A stretch of DNA of 64,000 nt from Panagrolaimus kolymaensis (taxonomy: Eukaryota > Nematoda > Chromadorea > Rhabditida > Panagrolaimidae). Numbering within the stretch: the first letter of the stretch is position 1; every line of letters begins with the position of its first letter. Below the pieces are notes generated by a model. The model ran no database searches. It was not told the origin of the DNA and saw nothing but the letters and a program-made list of their open reading frames with translations. Shown piece by piece: positions 23,401-36,650 of this stretch. The position numbers and the translations under genes were made by a program. The stretch lies in NCBI GenBank assembly GCA_028622995.1, contig JAJQJQ010000016.1, positions 1,922,001 to 1,986,000 of the forward strand, read 5' to 3'.

Positions 23401-26400
23401 TTTCTAAAGTAGAGAAGGCAATAGCCACCCTATATTTTATTTTTTTGGGAGGAGGCTCGCAAAATAAAGAATTTTTTCAATTTAAAAAGTTTAAACAAAA
23501 AAAATGAAAAATGCCATCAAAAGTTTTTTGTTTGTTGCATTTTTACTGATTCCCACAAGGGAATTAGAAAAAGAAAAAAAGAATGATGAGAAAAAAAAGT
23601 GGGTATTATTTGATCTTCTGTCAAAATATTTGAGTTGAAATCTTCCAAAATAGAGTTTTCATTATTGATACTTTTTCTGATGTCAGTAGATAAAAAATGG
23701 AAGGAAAAAAGTAAACTTACAACATCAAAAAGTCTAAAAAAAGTTTTTCCAACTTTTTGTTGCAGTCTAAAGCGGAGCGAAGTCCTGGTTGACTTGGTTC
23801 GTGATGACTCTTCCTCTAACCCTTTTTAGACCTTTTTTAAAATGAAAAGCGTAACTGCAAAAAAAAGCTTGTTGCTATCTCTTTTTTTTCTTTTGCAAAG
23901 AGCCTATATTTCATTCAATTCAAAATTAAACCTCCTCCTCTAGCTCTTCAATAAAAAAAATAAAACAACAAAGGCAAGCTTGAATACGTAAAACATATTA
24001 TTTTTCATGCGCAAGAGAAACAAAAGATGTCGTAACATAACAGAAGCAGCGGCTCTATAAAGGTTTTAGGTCATCTCACGATCATAAGTCTAAAAAAAGG
24101 CAATTTTTTTTTTTCTCCTAAGACATTAAAAAAAAGTAAAATGTAAAAAAAAGGAAATTGAGAAAAACAAACAAACGCCATTGGCGGCGGCAGTCATCTT
24201 TAAAATGAAGCGATAAATGAAAGAGAAAAAAGAAAATGAAACGTTGTCAGAAGGAAGGATAAAAAAAAGCGAAAGTAAGCAAACTTTTTCTTTCCGGTAG
24301 AAGAAGAAGATTTCTAATCTTTTTTGATTATTAAAATAAAAAAGTTTTGAAGCTATTAGAAGGGCAGAAAATAAATAAAAGCATTTAGCACTAAAAAAAT
24401 TGAGAGAAAATTTGATAATATATACATAAGAACGTGTAAAACAACGATTATTTTACGCTGCCGTTGTCGAAGCAATAGCAACAAAAAAAATGAGAAGGCA
24501 GGTGTGTTGGCTTTTGCATTTCCAACCTTTTTCCTGTTTTTCTGCTTCTGCAAGCGATGCCATTTTAATAGTGGCAATGTTGACTTTCATGAGAACAAGC
24601 TCACTCTTGTAAGAAGAAAAAAAACAAATAATAAAAAGCTGCTGCTCGTTGACGTGCTAATTGGAGTTGGAGAAAAAAAATACTTCAGTTTCTCCCCTGC
24701 TTCTTTCTTTTTCTTCGTTGAAAAACAAAAGTGAAAAAATAAAAATAAAACGTTTGACAACAACGAGAAGGAAAAAAGTGAAAAGTAATCAGATTGGAGC
24801 ACTTCAAAAAAGCTCACTCGAGTTTCGTTTTCCTCACTTTCCTTTTTTGTTGTCAAGCTTTCTTTTTTTGGGGGAGGATGGTGAAGAAGAAAAAGAAGAA
24901 GACAATGGAGAAGGAGAAGAAGAAAGAGACGTTTTTGAATGACACAAAATTGGATAACCGTCTCAAAACAAAAATAAAATGCTGCTGTCAAAGATGGCGA
25001 GAAAAAAATGATTTGCAGGTTTGGCATCTTCAAAAAATAAAATTAAAAAAATGCAAAAGGTTTATTGTTATTTTGGATGTCGTTGTCTGTCCTTTTCTAA
25101 ATAAAGGGAAGGATCATAATATGGAAAGACAACTAACCTCAAGACCTAAAGTTTCTTTACACGTTTTACCGTAAGCCCATCGCCAAAGAGTTTTGTAATC
25201 TCTCTTTTCAGTGGGTTCAATTGGCTCAAAGGATACTGTTGGTTTTGATGGCGGTGTTGGTGTTCTTTTGTTTGATTCTTCTTGAATATGTTCAGGAATG
25301 GGACTAAAAGATGATTTTAATTTTAATAAAAAATTTCGAGGCAAATGGCTTACCTAAAAGTAACACTTGGAGGTTGTTGTTTAATTTCTTCATTTGAAAT
25401 TGCATTGTGAATATTATTATAAATAGCATACTCTTTTTCATAATCATGAGGATCTTGTGGCAAATCAAATGAATTGACTGGGTTTTGTGGATCTTCACTT
25501 GGTCTTCGTGCCATTAATGGAAATACTGAAGAATTTTCTGACATATTACCATACCCGTTAGGTATATACCCGTTTGAAGAAGGCTTTGATAATTCTTTTA
25601 TTGGACTTTCTGTAGTCGGACTTAAAATGGAGCTACGACGATTTCCCTGTGAACCCGGTGGACGACTATTATACGATAATGGCTCATAATCTGCTGGATG
25701 TCGAATATCAACGGGATCAATATAGCTTTCATTTTCATAATGTTCATATGCGTTCGGAATTGGACCATTTATAGTGATTGGAAAATCTTCTGTTGGTGTT
25801 GGAGTTGTGAGAATCACACCTTCTTCGTGTTGCATGTAAGTGCTTCGAGGGTTTTTAGAATCATGAGAAAATATGCTCGTTGAAGTTCCAGCTTCATCAC
25901 TCGTATAACTATCATATCTTCGTTCAACGGAAGCTAATTGAGCTGCATAATCTTTATCGACAACCGATTGAGCAAGTGGTGGATATCTTGCTTCAACAGT
26001 TGAAGGATATTCCGATGAATCGTATTGATAAACTTCAGCTCCTCGTGGGAGTCCATATTCTGAACCGCTATCATACCTTCTTTCAACCGTTGTTGAAGAG
26101 GCACTTCGACTATCATATCTTCGTTGTGGAATAGAATAATCTCCTTCACTATCATCATACAATTGTCCAACGGGCGGCCCAGTGGGTTCTGGTGGAAGAT
26201 AATCTTCCATTTCCGCATCATATTCATCTGATTCGATTTGATCATAATGTTTTTGATCACGTACTTGATTATGTGAAAATCCGCCACTATATCTATCCAA
26301 CGGTGGTGATTCAAATCTTTCATCATTAAATTGAGTTGGAGTTTGACGATCATCAGTTGTAACAGTAAAATTTCCATAATTTCTTGTTTCAGTTCCTGAT

Positions 26401-29400
26401 GTGGTAGGATAATTTGTAGTATGCGAATGATAATATGATGTTGATTCAGGTTGGTCATCAACCTCCGGAGGGCTTTGATAATATGATTCATCATCAAAAT
26501 TTGGATGATGGTTTTCGTAATCGTCGTTTTCCATTCGACGATGATAGGCGTCTTCGTCCGCTTCAAAGTTAGCCTGCAACTTCTAAGATTTTCATAATTC
26601 AAGTTCATTAAAAGCGAGAGAAATAGAAAGTTTGAAACTTAGAATAAAATTAAAGAAAGTGTTGATCCAAAAAATATGATCAAATTTTTTATTTTTATTT
26701 GGTTGAATATTTAAATAAAGCCCATAATAGTAGACGTTTTAGATATTTTGCATAAAAAAGTAAGTATTAGTAACCTATTTTTTCGAGAAAAATAGGTACT
26801 TTTTCTTGTTTAACAGACGACGGTAAAGAAAAAGAAAACAGTTTTTTAGAAGTTAAAAAGTAGCCATAAATATTAATGTTTAAAAAAACATACTTGAAAT
26901 TGGTCGTTTTGACTTGGGCGAATATAAGAGTGCCACTGATGCGTACTACTATTTGGCTGATGATGAATTGGAAAGGAGACATCCGAAGTATAATCGCTAT
27001 CTTCAGAAATACCAGCTAAAATTTTAACAAAAAAAATTATTACGCTTTTTATTCCTTTCGCTACTCTCTGACTTTTTTTCAGCTTTGATTTTTCTCTCTT
27101 CTTTTCTTTTTTTCTTCATAGTTTAAATAAAAAGTTGTTTGCATTAATATTAAATTAACACTATTGAACGAAAAAAAATCTCGTCTCAAGTAAGCCAAGT
27201 AAGGAAGAAGCAAAAAAGAAAAGGCCGGAAAACGCAGTGACAAAAAAACAAATTTAAACTTCAATGAAATTTAAATTATTAATGCCTTTTGACTTTTTTG
27301 TGGCTGAAACTTTTTTTACAATTAAAAAGTAAGGGGACTTCTTTAAGAATGTGAAGAAAAAAAGTTTTTTGGTTAAAAAAAAACATTAAAGTACACCATG
27401 ACTAGCAGGAGAAAAAATTAACAACTCACAGTGAACGAATGGAGCTCTTTGTTGCTGTTGTTGTTGAGGAGGCACAGCAGGCGCCAACGGTGGTGGTAGT
27501 TGCTGCTCCTGAAAAAAAAATGAGTTTATTGCAAAAACTTTTGACTCCTCCCAACTTCTTCTTATTTTTCTTGACTTTTTTTGAAACTCTTTGGGAGAAA
27601 CTACAAAGCAAGAAAAAAATGTCTGTCAAGAAACAAGGAACGTTTCAGGAACAAAAAATAAATGAAGAAGTAAACCATCTCTATTTTTTTTTTGCAACTT
27701 TTTTGAGACTTTGTGAATCTCTTTTTTTCATGTCCCAAAATTTTTCTTTGGCTTCTTTCAGGAAAGAAAAATAAAAGCATCCGATCCAATGAGCCATAAA
27801 AAAGTGGAAGCATAAAGCTTAAAATTTGCAGACAAAAAGAAAGAAAAAAGGCAGTGTGGATAAAAATAAAATGTGAAATCACTTCTTCAAAAAACCCATG
27901 GGAATTTTTAACATTATGTGTGGTAATTAGCTTTTAATTGAAGGGTGTTCGATATTAAAACAAAAGATGTAAAAAAAAATTATTTGGTAGAAAAAAAATA
28001 TTAAAAAGCTTGGGTTGTAATTTTATCAGTAAAGTGTAAATCTGATGATAATGGTAATAATAATGATAATAATAATAAAATTGAAAGCTTAAACAAGTAA
28101 GGATGTAACAATTGCCAAAGTAATGCTATTAATTTACTGGAATACTTTAACTGAAAGACTAATTGTTCCAAAATTAAAGTTCACTTTTAGCTCCTGTAAA
28201 CATTTTAGAGAAGTAAAATTCAGGTCACAAGGTTCAGATTTAATAATTCATTAAAAAGTTGCGTCTATTTGTGTTTTTGGACTTTGAAAGAAAGAAAAAA
28301 ATACTTATTTAAAAAGGGGAGTGAAGAAAGGATGGAATCTTTAGAAAAATAAGCACAACTTGGGCATTGTTCCTGACAGACAACAATTGTTTTACGCATT
28401 TTGAGAGTCTTCGCCTTTTTTTCTTTCGCTGTTGTGATTAATAAAAAATTTACACGCACCGCTTCAACAAATTGGTTTAAATCGTGTAGACGTGCTTGAA
28501 TTTGTTGTTGGGCATCAACCGATTGAGCATCTGAAAATAAAATATAAAAATATTAAAGAATTTTTTTAACAAAGATTTTGTCCTCCTAAAAAATATTGAA
28601 GAGTTTTTTTTTGTTAAACTAAGAAAAAAAGATTGATGGGAGAAAAATGCCTGAAGGTTTCGTAGGGTGTCGTATTTTCAAAAAAAAGAAGACAATAACA
28701 TGGCTCAAAAAGCTTTGTTGAAAATTGGAAGGATGCCACTCCAGAGGATGGAAATGAAACGATGCTGATGCCGCTCTTCTTCTTTTCATAACAATGATGA
28801 GCAGTTGCAAAAAGAAAAGAAGAAGATTGACGCCAGTTTCATTCGTTGGTTGATGAAGGGCAAGCGCGCAATCCACTTCAAGCGTTTTCCAGCAAGCGGC
28901 TTCAAACAATTCCAACAAAAAGGGAAGAGAAACAATTATTTTGACGTCAATTATGCTTCTTCTTATCAAAAAAAAATTAATGACTTACCGAATGGAAGTT
29001 CAAATCGGACATCAACGAGAACAGAATGGCCAGTGGGATTTGAAGTTCCAACTGTTTGGCCATTACGTGTTTCAAGATCTTGATCGATTTGAAGCCAATT
29101 GCCAACACCTGGAGTTGCAGAATATTGAATTTCTGTAAGGGGGCAATAATGAACTCCAATAAGTTTATCCCAAAGCACGCCTTTATTCCATAATTCAACC
29201 ATTAAACCTTGATCTATTCGATTTGTTTCGCTAAATATTTATTAATTTTTTTTGCACGCATTTTATATAAAGCTTACAAAATAAACTCTTGTTCCCATGA
29301 AGGTGTTCGTCCACGTACGGCAACGGTGGTTGATTTAACATTTTGAAGTTTTACCGTTACATATGTATGATAATCATCTATAAAATAATAATCTTTATTA

Positions 29401-30088
29401 TTGTTATGAGGCATAAATACAAAATATTTAGCCATTTAATATGTGTTTTAGCTAAAGACTATACAATAAATGAGCTGCCAACATTTTATATATCTTTTCT
29501 TAATTTTAATATAAAAAGATTTTATGGCCATTGTTGGTTCAGTAAAAAACAAAAAATTTTTTTGATAATTTTTGAAAATTATAAAATAAAAATCAATATT
29601 TTAGAGTTTTTTATATTTTTAAAGCTTTTTTAAAATTCTTTGTTGTTTTTTTGTTTCATCCTTAAAAGTACTATTTTTTCTTTTATGACGCAAAAAATGA
29701 AAGCAAAAGTTATCCTTCTTTTCTTTTCGTTATGCACTGGAAATAGCAAATCAAATCGCGTCAATAGACAAAAACAAAAACATAATTGAAGCCACCAACG
29801 TTTTTAGTCAATTCAAAGTCAAAAAATAGCGTCCAAAATTTTCACACAAATTCCACTCATGGGAATTTGGAGGAGAAGAAAAAGGAAAAGCAACTCACCG
29901 AGGGATCCTTGAAGTCGAGCCTTCTTGACTGAAACAATCAATGAAATCATCGATTCGGTACTTATTTCACGAGTTAGCATGATTTTTTTTTAAAAAAAAG
30001 GAGGACGGTGTTAAATAAGAAAAAAGAAGGAAGCCATAGGAAATATAAATTTAAAAAAATTCTTACTGGTCACACACAGCAGCGACAT
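14450..30088 (-). CDS. unc-13: UNC-13 (Munc13) synaptic vesicle priming protein, long isoform
   Basis: A gene of about 15.6 kb. The first exon (30088-30067) reads MSLLCVT and joins 29928-29899 to give the Munc13 start MSLLCVxxKKA. C2A continues at about 29370-28980 ([34 protein letters not shown]). A linker follows with a polyQ/Pro exon (about 27430-27510), an [13 protein letters not shown] exon (about 26893-27016) and a Tyr/Asp/Ser-rich exon (25350-26579). C1 spans about 21000-20390, with zinc ligands in [20 protein letters not shown] and [15 protein letters not shown]2B is at about 20000-19450 ([20 protein letters not shown]). MUN occupies about 19040-15150 and C2C about 15100-14700. The stop follows [12 protein letters not shown]-13 opens syntaxin and primes vesicles at presynaptic release sites. 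Diacylglycerol at C1 and calcium at C2B regulate it. Identity is firm; some exon edges are approximate. Confidence 0.96.
14700..15830 (-). other. unc-13: UNC-13: end of the MUN domain and C2C domain
   Basis: This exon block carries the end of the MUN helical rods ([37 protein letters not shown]). It continues directly into the C-terminal C2 domain ([45 protein letters not shown]). As in other UNC-13 C2C domains, the usual calcium-binding aspartates are sparse, which fits a membrane-bridging rather than calcium-sensing role. Confidence 0.9.
21595..21603 (-). other. unc-13: Candidate 9-nt microexon of unc-13 (codes V-L-K)
   Basis: On the minus strand a strong acceptor (TTTTTTCCAG) is followed by GTTCTTAAG and at once by a strong donor (GTAAGC). 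The neighbouring exons end (…PLVSEL, 21795) and begin (TMQTKRNQ…, 21114) in phase 0. The 9 nt can therefore be included or skipped without a frame change. The place is just upstream of C1, where mammalian Munc13 reads SEL directly into TM. Confidence 0.6.
22012..22797 (-). other. unc-13: UNC-13 exon with Ala/Ser-rich and highly basic segments
   Basis: One long open exon runs from an acceptor near 22798 to a donor at 22011. It encodes an Ala/Ser/Arg-rich stretch and a region starting [12 protein letters not shown]. It then has a very basic run ([14 protein letters not shown]) and ends [12 protein letters not shown], phase 0 into the next exon. The large intron upstream (22798 to about 25130) could hold a promoter for a short isoform beginning at the internal Met (22619). 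C. elegans is known to make long and short UNC-13 forms, but whether this exon starts one is inference. Confidence 0.55.
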
Positions 30089-33000
30089 TATATTATGGAT
30101 TTGAAGTTTGGATTTTATTGCTTCCGAAATTTTAGGGAATGATCAAACCCTTTTTTTATTTCGGGAGCAAGCAATATGATGAAAATTCAATTAACGAAAA
30201 GTCATTTTTGCTTTGAAACAAATAATAAAATTTTTGTTGAATCTTGCTGGAAGAAAAAGAAAAAACGATGATGATCCTGAAATCAAAACAAAAATGCAAT
30301 AAAAAAAATCAAATCGACAATAATAAAGTCGATTCGAGGCTTTCAAAAAGAAGGAAAAAATGAGGATAGATAAAGCTTATAAAATTTTAAAGAAAAAAAT
30401 TAATACTACAAACATTTACTACATTGAAATAAAAAAAATTCTCCAAAGAAACCAACACAAATAAAAAGAATGGGCAAAGGTTTCGGCATAAAAAAATGCA
30501 AACATTTAAAATTAAAATAAGATTTTAAAAAAAGTGTTTGCAACAAAAAAAAAACAAAAGCAAATAAAAGATACGGTTTTTTTGTTGGTTATTTTTTCAA
30601 TGTTAAAAGAAGAAGAAGCATCTCTTCTTTTTTCCCTTCTTCATCATTGATGATGACGGCACAAAAGAAGAAAAAGAACAAAAGCGCGAAATACGTTTTT
30701 GAGCTTAAACATTTTTTGAAGAAAAAAAAGTGAACTAAAAAGTAGCAGTGAAGAGGAAAAAAAGAAGCAGCAGCCGCATGCATTACAAAAAAGCAAGCAG
30801 ACGGCGAACGGCATTTGGACATACACATACACGTGCAGAAAGTCGTCGACGCCACGTCTCAACATCAGCCATTTACAGGCATAGCGCCAGATAGTTTGTC
30901 CAGAATGCCCTAAAGTGGAAATAAAGAAGAAGAAATAAGTAAAGAAAGTCTTCATCGTTGGCGGCAACAGCGCAACTACTACTAACGGAACTATGCCGTT
31001 GCCACAAGCTATGCCATTGGCGGCGCAACTTCTTACTGCAAATATTTTTTGGGACGGGCCAAAATAGTCTAAAATCGATTTAAGACGCGGAAAAAAAGTT
31101 TTGTCGTCAGCAGATTTTCTTCATTGCGTAAGTAAATTTATAATTTTAATGGAACCTTTAAAAAAACACCTGCATTAAAAAGATGTGGCCTTAAAATTTT
31201 GCGTTTTTTAATTTTGAATATTAAAAAAAATATGAGTCAAATATGTATTTTTCTTTTCATCACATTTTGATTTCTTTCATAAAAAACATTTATGGCTATG
31301 AGAAAAGCAAGGAAAATAAGAGGAGGAGGAGATGAATGATGCATGTATATGTATGTATAGGAAGAGCCTCAAATCGACAACAACAACGCCGTTCCCAAGA
31401 AACACGATGCTCATAAAAATCACCGGAAGACATGAAATTGGGCGTCGTAAAAAAACGAACAAAGAAAAAAAAATTAAAGTGTCAAAAGTTGGCTTTTTAT
31501 TTTAGGAGTAGAGGATGATAGAAACCATCAACCAAAAAAATAAAGAATAAAAGCATTGTTTTATTTACAAAAAGATTTTTTTTAAATCTTCTCAAAATAA
31601 GCTAACGATCGAATTTCGTTTATTTTTTGGCTCCACAAAAAGCTATGGAAGAAAAATAACGGGAAGGCGGACTTTAATTGTTGGAAAAAAAAGCTACGAC
31701 AAAGCATTTTTACCTTTTTTTTAATAGAAAAAATGCCGTCGAAACTAAAGATGAAAAGAAATAAACACATGAGGAAGCTGTAGGAAGAACGACAAAGACC
31801 AAACGGAAGCTTCTCATTTGCGTCAAAAAGCGTAAAAATAATAAATTTTCCTGAAGGCTGATGTTGTTGGGTTTTTTTTTTTCACCCATCCATCGGCAGT
31901 TTCAGAAGGGTTAACAAAAAGAAAGTTTTTTTAGGTGAAAGAAAAGAAAGAACGTTTTTCATTTTCACATTTTTTGTTGTTGTGAAGGCTAAAGCTAATT
32001 GAAGACGCCGCCGCGTCAAAATGCAACACCAGAACAACAACAAAAAAAAAATGAACTACGATGACCGGGAGGCAATTGAAGCAGCACAGGAGAAGCAAGC
32101 AGCAGTTGCAAGAGTGATCGAAAAAAAGAAGAAGAAAAACGGCCCGTAAAAAGAGTCTATGAATATTTCATATTTTTTTCTTTTATTTTTCCTAAACTAA
32201 ACTCAAGATGAGAAAAATGAAAGCGTAAACGAGTCTTTTTTTAAATGGAAAAACAGCAACAAAGAAAAAGATGAAATAACATCTAACAAAAAAGCATGGA
32301 TCGCTTTTTCAATTTCCGTAAAAAATGCAAAAAATTTTAAAAACTTTAATAAATGGCCATGTTTGGAGGAGAATTGTAAAAAGTAATTCAAGCTTTTTTT
32401 CATTTGATTTACGAAATGAATGAAGGAAATGCTTCGATGTTTTGAAAAAAAAGCGTATGGATACAAAAAGTATGTATGTTTTGAATGAAAATAAAAAAAT
32501 GTCAACTAAATACTCTGTTGGAAACGTATGTACGGTAGATTTGTTTGTACCAGTAACATTTTTTCATGGCAAAAATCAATAATTTGGTTTTATGTAATCT
32601 TTTAATTTTAAATGGTAATTGTTATAAACTATTTGCATGAAATAGAAAGAATTTACCAACACCAAAAAAAATCGACTTTCATCATCCAAAATTGTTCTTA
32701 ATTAAAATTTATTTTAGGTGACCTTTATATTTTCTGGCTTTTATAGCTTCGTTCATTAAGTGTAATTATCTTTTGATAATTATACCAAATAATAATGTTG
32801 TTGAAACTTCTAATACTTTGCTCATTTGCAAACATAATATTAGTTTGAAAACTGTTTTTTTGTTACAAATTTGCATTATTAAATTTTTACAATGATAGTA
32901 GCAAAAAAATTATAACCAAATTTATTAGTATGCGATATTTGTACAAAATTTTGTATAAATTTAAAAAATGTGTGACATTTCAACTATAAAAATAAAATTA

Positions 33001-33132
33001 TCAATCTAAATCACATTACTCTCTTTTATCTGTCCTTTTTTTTATTTGGATTAAATTACTTTTACGCTAATTTTATTTATATTTTTTTCTACAATTTCGG
33101 TTACTTTTTTTTATTCACCAAAAAAAACAATT
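30089..33132. promoter_or_regulatory. Upstream region of unc-13
   Basis: About 3 kb without a supported exon. It is AT-rich with homopolymer runs, and has a slightly GC-richer patch at about 30950-31050 (GGCGGCAAC repeated in both orientations). It lies 5' of unc-13 and 3' of the Nudix gene (both minus), so most of it is probably unc-13 regulatory DNA. Confidence 0.4.
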
Positions 33133-34481
33133 TTACAATTTTGCAATGTTTTCTTGTTCTTGAAGTAACAAAGTTGGATTGAGCCCATTTCCAATATCCG
33201 CGGCCACTTCTCTTGCCGATTTGGTAAAATCATTATTTTTTAAAGCTGTCATATCAAATTCAGGGAATTTATCATAAACACATATTGCAAGAACAATACA
33301 TATAAATGCTGTTAAGCCATATGTATTTGCTTCAAGCTGAAAAAAAAAGTTAATTAACTTTTATGTAATTTGGTTTTTTTCAATATATTTCTTTAAAAAT
33401 AGTACCTTTTGTAGCCTTTATTGGTGGAATTAGGAAATTAATAAAGACATTTTGAAAAAAATAAAAATGGAATTAAGTGGAAGAAAGTAACAGGTAAATT
33501 GTTTTCATAAAGCGTTTTACAAAATATTGGAGCTTCCAAAGCTCATAAAAGTATTTAAAAAGCTTAAATTCATTTAAAGGCATTAAAGTTGCTCATTATT
33601 TTTAATGGCCTTAAAGCAAGTGTTTTTTATTTGAAAACTTTTTAAATATTATTTCTTATTGTCAAAGAGCCAACTAATTAAGGATTGGTTGTCCTGGTAT
33701 TTTTTTGTTTTTAATTTGGTTAATAAAAACATACCATAAATGAATGAAGTTGAAAATGTTCAAGATAAAAGAAAGATGAATGCTTATCGGCTTTAAGAAA
33801 TTCTTTTAATGGTGAATAAAAAATTTTATCAACTTCATCTCCGAGGAATGGAGTAAAATCAGTAGTTTGGATTGCCAATACCGGATAAAGAAGTATCAAA
33901 TGGCGACCCATGAAAGGGCGTAAAGTTGAAACTATTCTAACGGATGAAGAGGGTAAACCAATTTCCTAAAAAAGACATATTGCGTGAACGTAAAAATAAA
34001 ATAAAATAAAATTTAAACTTCATAAGCTTCCCGCAGAGCTGTATCAACTGGAGTATTGTCTTGGATTTCCTTCATACCACCTGGAAAGCAAACCTCTCCG
34101 GGATGACGGCGCAGTTTTGTTGAACGAACATTCAATAGAACGTGCCAGTCATTATCTAAAAAAAAGATTGAAATTTTATTTTTGCTTTGATTTTTATAAT
34201 TTCTGAAACGTATAAATTTTATCCATTGTTAAAATGTAAATGAGTTTTATTCCCACATAAATCATTTGAAATTCTTTTTTCAAGAATAACCGTTTCTCAA
34301 CTATAAAATCAATTTAAAAAATATCTTTACCTCGATAATCAAGAACAATTAGAACTCCAGCCGCTCCAACAATTTCAGGAGGATGTAATGATAATAAATT
34401 CGTATAACTCGTTTCTAGCTGTTCACAACCTTTAACAGCTGAATAAAGCTCTATCGCCAGCTCATCAATTGTTTTTTTCAT
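33133..34481 (-). CDS. ndx-8: Peroxisomal coenzyme A diphosphatase, NUDT7/NDX-8-like Nudix hydrolase
   Basis: Four exons on the minus strand join in frame to 240 aa: 34481-34331, 34155-34019, 33965-33735 and 33336-33133. The CoA-Nudix signature LLNVRSTKLRRHPGEVCFPGG is followed by the Nudix box ending ALREAYEEIGL, with the metal-binding REAYEE residues intact. The arrangement matches human NUDT7 (SEKLRRAPGEVCFPGG, ALREAQEEVGL). Such enzymes cut CoA and its esters into phosphopantetheine and 3',5'-ADP and set peroxisomal CoA levels. The protein ends …ENIAKL, and AKL is a functional PTS1 variant, which supports import into peroxisomes. A C-terminal hydrophobic stretch (LTAFICIVLAICVY) is also present. 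The symbol follows the C. elegans NUDT7-like gene and is inferred from family. Confidence 0.9.
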
Positions 34482-36640
34482 AATTGTAAAAAAATAAAAA
34501 TAAAGAAAAGATAAATTTGCGGATTGTGTTATTTAAATGATCGATTGCGTTTTTCTTTTTCTTATAAAGGGAAATGAAAGAGAAATGACAAAAGACTACA
34601 CTCCATGTACCTTGATTATTATTGAGAAGAAAAAAATGGAGTTAGAAATTACAAATGTTTATTATAATTGCTTTACTGTTGATAAGAGAGTCCATTTTTA
34701 TCAAGCTTGAAATAAGCTTTCCGACTAAAAAAGCTCTTATGAGACAAAGTTTTTAAAATCAAAAAAATTTATTTATCTTTAAGCAAAAATTAACTTTTAA
34801 ATTTATGTTAGCTGTAATTACAGTAATTTGAATATTTTGTTATGATTAGTTAAACGTCTTTTTATCTTTTTACAGTAGTTTACTATTTATTACCTAATTG
34901 AAAGTTTTTATTTTATATTTTGGTTTAAAACAATTGTTCTCCTTTTTTCTTTTCAACAACATGGAATGAATAAGTCTAATTAAGGCAAAAGAACTCAAAA
35001 TGAACAAATTTAGAAAAGATGTTATTTTCATTTATAAGCCCCTTCTTCTTTTTGTCATTCATTGGGTTTTCCTTCTCCTTCTTCATTCCTATTTTGTCCC
35101 CAACCCTTCTGCCACTCATCAGTTATTTATTTGCCGTTGTTGTTATATGTACCAATGTTTCTTTCCATCCATCAGTCAATTTTTTCTTCACTCGTTTTTT
35201 TTGTTTTTACTAACGACGACCAAAGTAGTTAAAGTTTAGCGACCAACTGAGCTGGTTCTAAAAAAATTGTGGACGGTCGCTTCGTCGCCAAATTTGATCT
35301 CCTCCTTTTTTTCTTTTCTCAATCATTTGTTTATTACTAAACGAATTTTTCTTTTTTTTATTTTGGGAGAAAAATTTCAAGCCTATCGAGAATTAAAAAA
35401 TTGGTTTTGAAACAGCGAAGAAAAAACGACTGAAAAACAAAAAATAGTCTTGTGCAAAAGCTTCCCTTCTTTTTTCTTCTTCTCTGATCCTTTTAAAACA
35501 CCTGTTTTTAGTTTTAAAGGAGTTTTCCCATCGTTTTTTTCAATTGATTTTGATTCTTTTTTTAAAGTCCGTGTTTAGCGCAAGTGAAAGTCAAAGGCGG
35601 AAGAAAAACCTATTTTTGGAGGTGGCTCGATTACGCGAAAAAAGAAGGGACAACCAACACAAATAACCTTTCCAATAATGACGGGAAAAAGATGGGAGAT
35701 TGTTTTCTTTTTCTTTTTTTTTTGCGCAGCTGCTACTTCTTCTGCTCTTGCTGCTGCAACAATCGCTGGAGTCCCACTTGTCCATTTCCCATTTCTGCGA
35801 AACCTTTTTTTTATAGCAGATAATACACATACTCTGGCCATTTCCGGAGTTGTTGTCTTTGTTCCTAAATGAATTCCCGCGTGTAATCTTTTTTTCGTCA
35901 TCTTTAAAAATATTTATTTGAAACTTTAAGAAAATTACGCCATTATCCTCCACGTTTTTCTTCTTCTTTCGATACCCTCCTTGATTGTTTTTTTGTTGAA
36001 ACGATTTTGCAGTGAAAAAACTTTTTTTTATATATCTCTATCCTCGATTTTTGCTTGATTTACACTTTTTGTTGTTACGCTGGTGAGCTTTCGGGCGATA
36101 ACAACTTGAAAGCATCCATGCCATGAGCAGCAACTCGGACGATGTCCATCCACCTCGCTCTTCTTTTAAGCCGCTTCTTGCATAATGTCTGTCATTTTAA
36201 GTCTATGTAAATTTCGTCAAAATGCCTTTTAAAGCTTCTTTTTTCTCTTCGTTCCTATGGGAAGAAGACTGATGACTGTCATTGTCCGCTTGCTTCATTT
36301 CGAACTTGTCCCTTCTAGCATTACGAGGGTTTTCTTCTTCATCTTTTTTTCCTTGTGCATTATTTTTTGTTGTTGCTAGCATTTTTACGAAGCTTCCTTC
36401 ATTGCATTTATTTCACAAAAATGAAATTGCCATTGGCTTTTTGGTTTTTTTTCAAAAAAGAAGAAAAAAAGAATGCAAGATTTTTTTATTTCATTGGCTT
36501 TTTCCCCTCTTTTTGCTTTTTAATATAAAAGTTTCAATGATAAACATTTTTTTATTTTTATTCAAGCTTAGCTATTTCTTCGATGTTTGCGATTTTGTTA
36601 TCTTTCAAGTCTGATATTAATAAACTTTTTTAAAAGTATT
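34482..36640. promoter_or_regulatory. Divergent intergenic region between the Nudix and SH2 genes
   Basis: About 2.2 kb separates the divergent starts of the Nudix gene (-) and the SH2 adaptor (+). It is pyrimidine-rich on the plus strand toward the SH2 gene. No exon is firmly supported, but a 5' exon of the SH2 gene could lie here because its first recognised exon is preceded by a splice acceptor. Confidence 0.4.
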
Positions 36641-36650
36641 TTACAGCCAT

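Noticed and set aside
24587..25174. Overlapping long open frames on both strands in the unc-13 intron
   Set aside because: They are Lys/Glu/Phe/Ser-rich low-complexity translations of purine/pyrimidine tracts inside a supported intron, with no domain or splice context.
25934..26608. 224-codon minus-strand frame rich in Ile/Met/Leu
   Set aside because: It is an alternative frame of the Tyr/Asp/Ser-rich unc-13 linker exon, which has proper splice sites and linker-like composition.
35575..35953. Open frames on both strands upstream of the SH2 gene
   Set aside because: No conserved segment, low-complexity Ser/Phe/Lys composition, and mutually overlapping frames in promoter-like DNA.
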